Assembly (NCBI RefSeq): GCF_006152115.1
Contig: NZ_VDFU01000033.1
Location: 1-36,056, forward strand
Direction: 5' to 3'
DNA: 36,056 nucleotides
From: Rubellimicrobium rubrum
GTDB taxonomy: Bacteria > Pseudomonadota > Alphaproteobacteria > Rhodobacterales > Rhodobacteraceae
Shown: piece by piece, positions 31,790 to 36,056 of the stretch
How the letters are laid out: each line of letters begins with the position of its first letter
Position numbering within the stretch: the first letter of the stretch is position 1
Position numbers and translations under genes: made by a program
The notes under the pieces: model-generated
The model's input: the letters and a program-made list of their open reading frames with translations, nothing else
The model's database searches: none
What the model was told of the DNA's origin: nothing

Positions 31790-31946
31790 TACTGTTGAAA
31801 AACTCGGCCGAGGACTCTTTCAGGCGCCCTTCGGCCAGCTCAGTCAGGCTCGGAATTTTACAAGCTGCTGATTTTGTTAGAGGCAGTTTGGCCCGAAAGT
31901 CCGTCTGGGAGCTCTCGTCGGCTTGCCACCGAGTCTTTCAACAGTA
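31790..31946. mobile_element. MITE-like element with 19-bp terminal inverted repeats and TA flanks
   Basis: The left end ATACTGTTGAAAAACTCGG (31789-31807) matches the reverse complement of 31929-31947 at 18 of 19 positions. If the ends are CTGTTG...CAACAG (31792-31944), the 153-bp element is flanked by TA on both sides, as in IS630/Tc1-type insertions. It contains no reading frame, so it is a non-autonomous element moved by a transposase elsewhere, or a collapsed insertion sequence. It sits between the DedA pseudogene and the flavin protein. Confidence 0.75.
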
Positions 31947-32018
31947 TCCAGGAGATACGCACCAAGTCGCAATCAATAGAGGACAGCTCACGCTTCGCTG
32001 GTACCAGCCGAACTGATC

Positions 32019-32750
32019 TCAGGGTTCGCTGCGGGTCAGATCTCCGCGATAGGCAAGAACGTGAGCCTCCGATAACGCCTTTTCCAGGGCTCGGTCGACG
32101 CCGTAATTATTAAGGCTCGTCGGGCGCTCCACCCCGGCCATCAGTCGTGGGCAGGGCTCGGGCTTGCCCAAGACCATGCGCACGGGCAGCCGCTCGGCGT
32201 AGATGGGCAGATCGTAGTCCTCGTCCACCACGCCTTTCGCCCTGATCTTTGCCGAGGCTCGCTCAATGTCCATACTCACTACCGCCGTTGCTTTGATCTC
32301 CTGCTCGGTGCTGAGCCGCAAATGGGCCGTGCGGCCCGTGAAGAAGCGATCCACCATCATGACCAGCGCACGCCGTTTCTCTTCCGGGTCCTCGACGAGC
32401 CGGGCGTGGCCGAAGGCCATGACGGAACGGTAGTCGGCGGAATGGTTGAAGCCGCACCGCGCAAGCACGAGGCTGTCGAGATGGGTGACAGTCAGACACA
32501 CGGGCTGGCCACCTGACTGGTTGCGCAGCATGCGGCTGGCGCTCGATCCGTGCCAGAAGAGGCGGGTGCCTTCACGCCAGAAGAGCGTAGGCGTGCAGTA
32601 AGGCTGCCTGTCCACGACGTAGGACACATGGCAGAGTGCCGCGGCGTCGAGCAGGGCATGCACCGTCGCATGGTCGTAGAAGCCCCGGTCATGCCGTCGC
32701 TTCACACGGTTGATCCCGTCCACAGGGTAGCTCGCTATGATGTCGTCCAT
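32019..32750 (-). CDS. Pyridoxamine 5'-phosphate oxidase-like FMN-binding split-barrel protein
   Basis: This 243-residue protein of the PNPOx-like/NimA-like family has the split-barrel core at DHATVHALLDAAALCHVSYV, YCTPTLFWREGTRLFWHGSSASRML, VCLTVTHLDSLVLARC and SVMAFGHARLVEDPEEK. Members bind FMN or F420 and reduce or sequester small molecules; the function of this branch is undefined. Start MDDIIASYPVDG (ATG 32748-32750) has a GAGGA site. It is divergent, by 74 bases, from a MocR/PdxR-type regulator. Such pairs are common, and the regulator normally controls the flavin protein. That regulator is broken here, so expression may be altered. Confidence 0.87.
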   Translation of the reverse strand: MDDIIASYPVDGINRVKRRHDRGFYDHATVHALLDAAALCHVSYVVDRQPYCTPTLFWREGTRLFWHGSSASRMLRNQSGGQPVCLTVTHLDSLVLARCGFNHSADYRSVMAFGHARLVEDPEEKRRALVMMVDRFFTGRTAHLRLSTEQEIKATAVVSMDIERASAKIRAKGVVDEDYDLPIYAERLPVRMVLGKPEPCPRLMAGVERPTSLNNYGVDRALEKALSEAHVLAYRGDLTRSEP

Positions 32751-32824
32751 TAGATCCTCTCGGCTTGATGGCGGGTCAATGCACGAGCAAAGTGGGTGGA
32801 TCGAGGTCCAATCCCGGAGCAATC

Positions 32825-34255
32825 ATGCCGACCACTTTGCGTCCGCGCCGCGCCGTGCTCGAAGTGCCGCTCCGGTTTGATCCTGCCGCGGGCAACCAGG
32901 CGGCCCAGGTTCGCTTGGCGCTGCGAGGCGCGATCTTGGCCGGCCAGCTTGCGGCGGGGCTACGGCTGCCCTCGAGCCGCGACCTTGCGGCACAGCTAGG
33001 AGTCCGCCGCAATGCCGTTGTGATAGCCTACGAGCACCTGATCGGCGACGGCTTGGCGGAAGCCCGGCAGGGCTCGGGAACGTTTGTGGCGGCTCACCTG
33101 CCTAGCCCTCGGCAAGAGCCTGAGTCCCGGGCACCCTTTAGGCTTAAGGTTGCGCCACGGTCGGCCTTTGCCTTGGGCCAGGCTCACGTGGATCCAGTCG
33201 TGCTTCGGCGTCTCGCGAATGCGGTGCGCTGGCGTATTGCCAGGGCGAGCTTGGCCGACCTCGCCTACGGTAAACCGCGTGGTTCGGAGGCGTTGCGGGT
33301 GCAGGTCGCAGCCTACTTGGCCGCAAGTCGCGGCATGCGTGCGAGCCCCGATCGAGTCCTCATCGTCAACGGCACGCAGCAGGCGCTGCGCCTCGTGGTG
33401 GCCGCACTCTTCGCTCCTGGGGACATCGCTTGGGTCGAGGACCCGGGCTACCGGGTCGCCCACGATACCTTAGAGGCCGCCGGCCTGCGCCTAGCGCCGG
33501 TGCCGGTCGACACCCAGGGCGTCGACGTCGGTGTAGAAGTGCGTTCGGCTTCAAATGCCCGGGTAGCCTACGTCACACCGTCTCACCAGGTCCCCTTGGG
33601 CGTGACCATGAGCCTGGCGCGGCGCGCGGCCTTGCTCGACTGGGCATGAACTACGGGCGCTTGGGTTTTGGAGGATGACTACGACAGCGAGTTCCGCTAC
33701 GACGGCCCCCCTCTCACGGCACTTGCAGGGCTAGATGGCAACGACCGGGTCATCTATCTCGGCACCTTCTCCAAGACACTGTTCCCAGGACTGCGGCTGG
33801 CCTTTGCCGTCCTGCCGGAGGTGGCGCTCGAGCGGGTCATCGCCGTGCGCGCGACGTTTGACCGCGTCCCGCCGGTCTTCTTGGAGGGCGCGGTCGCCGA
33901 TCTTCTGGCAGACGGGACCTTCGCGGCGCACCTGCGACGAGCGCGAGCGCGGGCTCGCGCCGGTCGGGACAGGCTGGCCGAGGCACTGGCCGAAAGCGCG
34001 GGCGGCCTCCTGGACGTCGGTGTGCCGGCGCAAGGGCTGCACCTCCTGGCCAGGCTGCCTGCCGGTGTATCGCGCGACACGGCCCAGCACATTCGAGCAG
34101 AGGCCAAGGTGGTGGCCGGCCTTGTGTCGGACACACGGCTGACCTTTGAGGGCCCCGAAGGCTTCATCCTTGGCTTTGGCGGGCACTCTTTAGCGGACCT
34201 CACCATGGCTGCAATACGGCTCGGCCAAGCCGTGCGGAGCCACTTGGAGGCGTAA
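32825..34255 (+). pseudogene. MocR/PdxR-type GntR-aminotransferase regulator interrupted by a TGA codon
   Basis: The frame encodes a 476-codon MocR-family regulator: a GntR winged helix (LRGAILAGQLAAGLRLPSSRDLAAQLGVRRNAV) joined to a type I aminotransferase-like domain. That domain carries the PLP lysine in YLGTFSKTLFPGLRLAF and the cofactor aspartate region LEDDYDSEF. At 33647-33649 (codon 275) a TGA interrupts ALLDWA|TTGAWVLEDDYD. The frame is the same on both sides, so this is a single nonsense change, most simply CGA (Arg) to TGA. Without it the protein would have normal length. The two halves lie in the DNA-binding-plus-N-domain and the cofactor domain, so neither alone should work. It is divergent from the flavin split-barrel gene. 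Confidence 0.88.
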
Positions 34256-34268
34256 GGCAGAATCAGCT

Positions 34269-34388
34269 TTAGACTACGTCAGCGCAGTCGTTCACCCAGT
34301 CGAACGGGGCATAGAAGGCGCTGTAGGCGCCTTCGTAACCCCGGGAGAGCAACTCGTCGCGCAAGCGCGAAGGCACGGTCTTAGTCAT
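34269..34388 (-). CDS. Small ORF of unknown function
   Basis: ATG at 34386-34388 opens a 39-codon frame with LRDELLSRGYEGAYSAFYAP and an acidic end, stopping with TAA at 34269-34271. The composition (Tyr/Ala/Asp) looks protein-like, and the LRDELLSRGYEGAYS stretch is vaguely like transposase helices, but I cannot assign a family. It may be a remnant. Confidence 0.3.
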   Translation of the reverse strand: MTKTVPSRLRDELLSRGYEGAYSAFYAPFDWVNDCADVV

Positions 34389-34573
34389 GGCCGCGCTGAT
34401 CTTATTTCCGCTGGAAGCGGGAATGCTGGTGCGAAGCGCTCGAGGTGGGTGCGAGCGGAAGGACTCAAGCTCACGCGGTGGCTCCTCTGATTACAACAGG
34501 ACACAAGGGAGCCGTGCGGACCCATGCTCGATAGGCCCACAGGTTGACAGAACGCGTGGGGAAGGAACACCGA

Positions 34574-34599
34574 CGACCCCTGCAGCCGCGCAGGGGTCG
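34574..34599 (-). terminator. Hairpin after ardC
   Basis: CGACCCCTGC (34574-34583), a 6-base loop, and GCAGGGGTCG (34590-34599) make a perfect 10-bp stem 25 bases beyond the ardC stop. It lacks a clear U-tract but is the only strong structure there, so a terminator or 3'-stabiliser is likely. Confidence 0.6.
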
Positions 34600-34623
34600 G
34601 GGACATCAACGATATGGGGCCGC

Positions 34624-35526
34624 TTACGCCGCCACCGCCCGCTCAACCTCAGGAGCCATGCCGCAGCGCTCGGCGATGAAGTCCACAGCCTTTTGCGCCT
34701 CGCTCGCAGCCCGGAAGATGGCCTTCTTGTCCTCGGCCAGGGCTTTGAGCCAACCCTCGACGTAAGCGGCCGACTGGTCGATGGACGGGATCAGGCCCAG
34801 AGTCGCGAAGAGGAGGCACTGCCCGATCTCGGCCACGAGTTCCTCGAAGGCGTAGGCCTGCCGGTCCTTGCAGCGGGTCAGCCGGTCCAGCCGCGCCGCC
34901 CCTCCCGTCCAGTGTACTGCCTCGTGGCCCAGCGTCTCATAGTAGCCCTCCGTGGTGTGGAAGGTGGCAATCGGGGGCATGTGGATGAGGTCGTGGGCGG
35001 GGTGGTAGTAGGCCCGGGGATCGGCGCTGGTCTCGATGGTGGCGCCCAGCCGGGCAAAGTAGGCCTCCAGCGCGTCGTCGGGTCGGGTGCCCAGGTCCTG
35101 GGGGGTTTCGACCTCGCGGGTAAAGCTCTCCGGCAGGCCGTCCACCTGATCAGCGTTGAAGACGTGGTAGGCCCGGAGATAAGGCCGACGCACCTCTTCC
35201 CCCGCCTCGCCCTCCTTCTCCACCACTCCGTACTTGACGACGAGGGTGGAGCGCTCGCCCTTGCGGACTTGTCCGCCCAGCTCGCTGGCCTGCTTGTACG
35301 TCATCCAGAACGGAGACGCGTAGCCCTTCTCGGCCGCCTCCAGCCAGAGCATGAGGACGTTGATGCCGCGATACCGCTCGCCCGTGGCGCGCAGCGGGAA
35401 GGCTGCGCCACCCCCCTGCCCCGTCCACGGCTTGCGCCAAGGGGGCGTGCCCGCCTCTAGGGCGGCGATGATCCGGTCCGCGATCTCGCGCTCGGGGTCG
35501 AAAGTCTTGGTGATCTGAGAAGCCAT
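34624..35526 (-). CDS. ardC: ArdC-like antirestriction protein (DUF1738 plus zincin-like domain)
   Basis: This 300-residue protein has the ArdC layout. The N-terminal ssDNA-binding domain (about 1-135) has EIADRIIAALEAGTPPWRKPW, YRGINVLMLWLEA and SPFWMTYKQASELGGQVRKGE. A zincin-like metallopeptidase domain (about 150-300) carries the HEAVHW zinc motif (residues about 207-212) and a downstream Glu in FEELVAEIGQCLL. ArdC proteins protect incoming single-stranded plasmid DNA from host restriction during conjugation and usually lie in the leading region next to oriT. Here it marks the window as plasmid- or ICE-derived. The ATG at 35524-35526 has a GGAGA site. No relaxase or other transfer gene is in view. 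Confidence 0.93.
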   Translation of the reverse strand: MASQITKTFDPEREIADRIIAALEAGTPPWRKPWTGQGGGAAFPLRATGERYRGINVLMLWLEAAEKGYASPFWMTYKQASELGGQVRKGERSTLVVKYGVVEKEGEAGEEVRRPYLRAYHVFNADQVDGLPESFTREVETPQDLGTRPDDALEAYFARLGATIETSADPRAYYHPAHDLIHMPPIATFHTTEGYYETLGHEAVHWTGGAARLDRLTRCKDRQAYAFEELVAEIGQCLLFATLGLIPSIDQSAAYVEGWLKALAEDKKAIFRAASEAQKAVDFIAERCGMAPEVERAVAA

Positions 35527-36056
35527 CTGTCAGGTCTCCGCGTGGTGGTATTTGCGCGGCGTGTGTGGGTCTGGGTGCCCTTTGCGCCGCCTTTGGGCGG
35601 AGCCGTCCTGATCTGCTGTCTGAAACAGGCCCCGCATGTTTCGGACGGCAGAGCGGGGCGGGCGACAGCCCGGCCCGCGGCCCGGGGCTGGGCCGTCAGA
35701 GGGGGCGGAGGGGCCCGGTGGTGCGGCCCGCAGCCGTAGGCGAGGACACGGCGGGCCCTGGAGCCGACCGCGCCCCAGGCGCGGGCGCTCGCCCCTTGAC
35801 GGACCGGACCCGGGATGCGTGGCGGCATCACGAAGCAGCGGAAGCGTCGCGCGGCCCCTCTCCGGCCGCGCGTCCGTCTCCCCTGGAGCCCGGCCCCTCC
35901 TGGCCGGGCTCGCCGCCTTACCCTCCCGCAGCAAGGGTCTGGCCCGCACCTGGGCCGGACCAAGCACAAGCCTCACCCCGGGCCTGCGTCAGGGATCGTT
36001 CGTTAACAGCGGTGGTGGTCAAGGCTCTTGGTTCGACCCCATGGATCCTTGGAGGA
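35527..36056. other. Extremely GC-rich leader upstream of ardC
   Basis: These 530 bases contain open frames only because stops are rare in GC-rich DNA; none has a credible ribosome-binding site together with recognisable motifs. Several GC-rich imperfect palindromes occur around 35655-35720 (GCCCGGCCCGCGGCCCGGGGC region). The place fits an ardC promoter or a plasmid leading-region element, but I cannot define one. Confidence 0.5.

Larger units (their letters stand above)
34256..34623. other. Spacer between the MocR pseudogene and ardC
   Basis: This 368-base gap lies between convergent genes. It holds a possible 39-codon ORF on the minus strand (34269-34388) and the ardC-proximal hairpin (34574-34599). 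The rest shows no recognisable gene or repeat. Confidence 0.5.

Noticed and set aside
33647-33670. Frameshift in the MocR-type gene
   Set aside because: Both halves are in the same reading frame (the distance is a multiple of three), so it is a nonsense codon, not a frameshift.
32825-34255. MocR-type gene as the regulator of the rhizopine-like operon
   Set aside because: It is divergent from, and paired with, a PNPOx-like flavin gene rather than inositol genes; LacI-type regulators flank both inositol operons, so the link to moc is probably in family name only.
35457-35976. Minus-strand open frames of 148 and 170 codons upstream of ardC
   Set aside because: They are Arg/Pro/Gly-rich, overlap each other in different frames, and look like GC-rich non-coding DNA.
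36020-36050. GGTTCGACCCC resembling a tRNA T-loop near the right edge
   Set aside because: No D-arm or anticodon stem fits upstream, and no paired acceptor stem is found within the window.
1-36056. CRISPR array
   Set aside because: No regularly spaced direct repeats were seen anywhere in the window.

Overview
The window reads as part of an accessory replicon (plasmid, chromid or island) of a GC-rich alphaproteobacterium. Support for this comes from alphaproteobacterial-style families: IolC fused to a DUF2090 domain, an IdhA-type inositol dehydrogenase, a MocE-type Rieske ferredoxin, and DhnA-type class I aldolase with GlpX. Plasmid-type genes (small serine recombinase, WGR protein, ArdC antirestriction protein) lie at both ends. 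A Rhodobacterales- or Rhizobiales-like soil or plant-associated host is my inference; no rRNA or other marker is present.

Layout. (1) 1-1.1 kb: a CDS tail, a resolvase and a WGR-domain protein. (2) 1.1-4.4 kb: a large multi-PAS hybrid histidine kinase. (3) 4.7-20.1 kb, all on the minus strand: a complete-looking inositol operon. It starts with a sugar-type ABC importer (binding protein, permease, ATPase), then IolH-like, IolG, a TIM-barrel isomerase, IolC-DUF2090, IolD, IolB, a second Gfo/Idh dehydrogenase, GlpX, class I FBP aldolase and IolA. The last three connect the products (dihydroxyacetone phosphate, malonate semialdehyde) to gluconeogenesis and acetyl-CoA. A LacI-type regulator is divergent from it. 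(4) 21.5-28.1 kb, minus strand: a second operon that looks like a peripheral pathway feeding inositol catabolism. It holds a membrane di-iron hydroxylase, a second binding protein, a MocA-like oxidoreductase, MocE ferredoxin, a hydroxypyruvate-isomerase-like protein, a degenerate PanB-like protein and IdhA. A paralogous LacI regulator is divergent from it and lacks a normal start codon. (5) 29.3-34.3 kb: a decaying region with a histidine-kinase remnant, a Tat-exported intradiol dioxygenase, a DedA gene and a MocR-type regulator each broken by one TGA, a flavin split-barrel protein, and a MITE-like element. (6) 34.3-36.1 kb: ArdC and its GC-rich leader.

The most interesting unit is operon 2. 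A Rieske ferredoxin of the rhizopine (moc) type sits with a membrane di-iron oxygenase, an extra binding protein and two dehydrogenases. I infer oxidative O-demethylation (or another oxidative conversion) of a substituted inositol such as a methyl-inositol or rhizopine, with the free inositol passed to operon 1. The two operons appear to be linked by paralogous LacI regulators whose candidate operators share TCATT/AATGA half-sites spaced 14, 24 and 34 bp apart.
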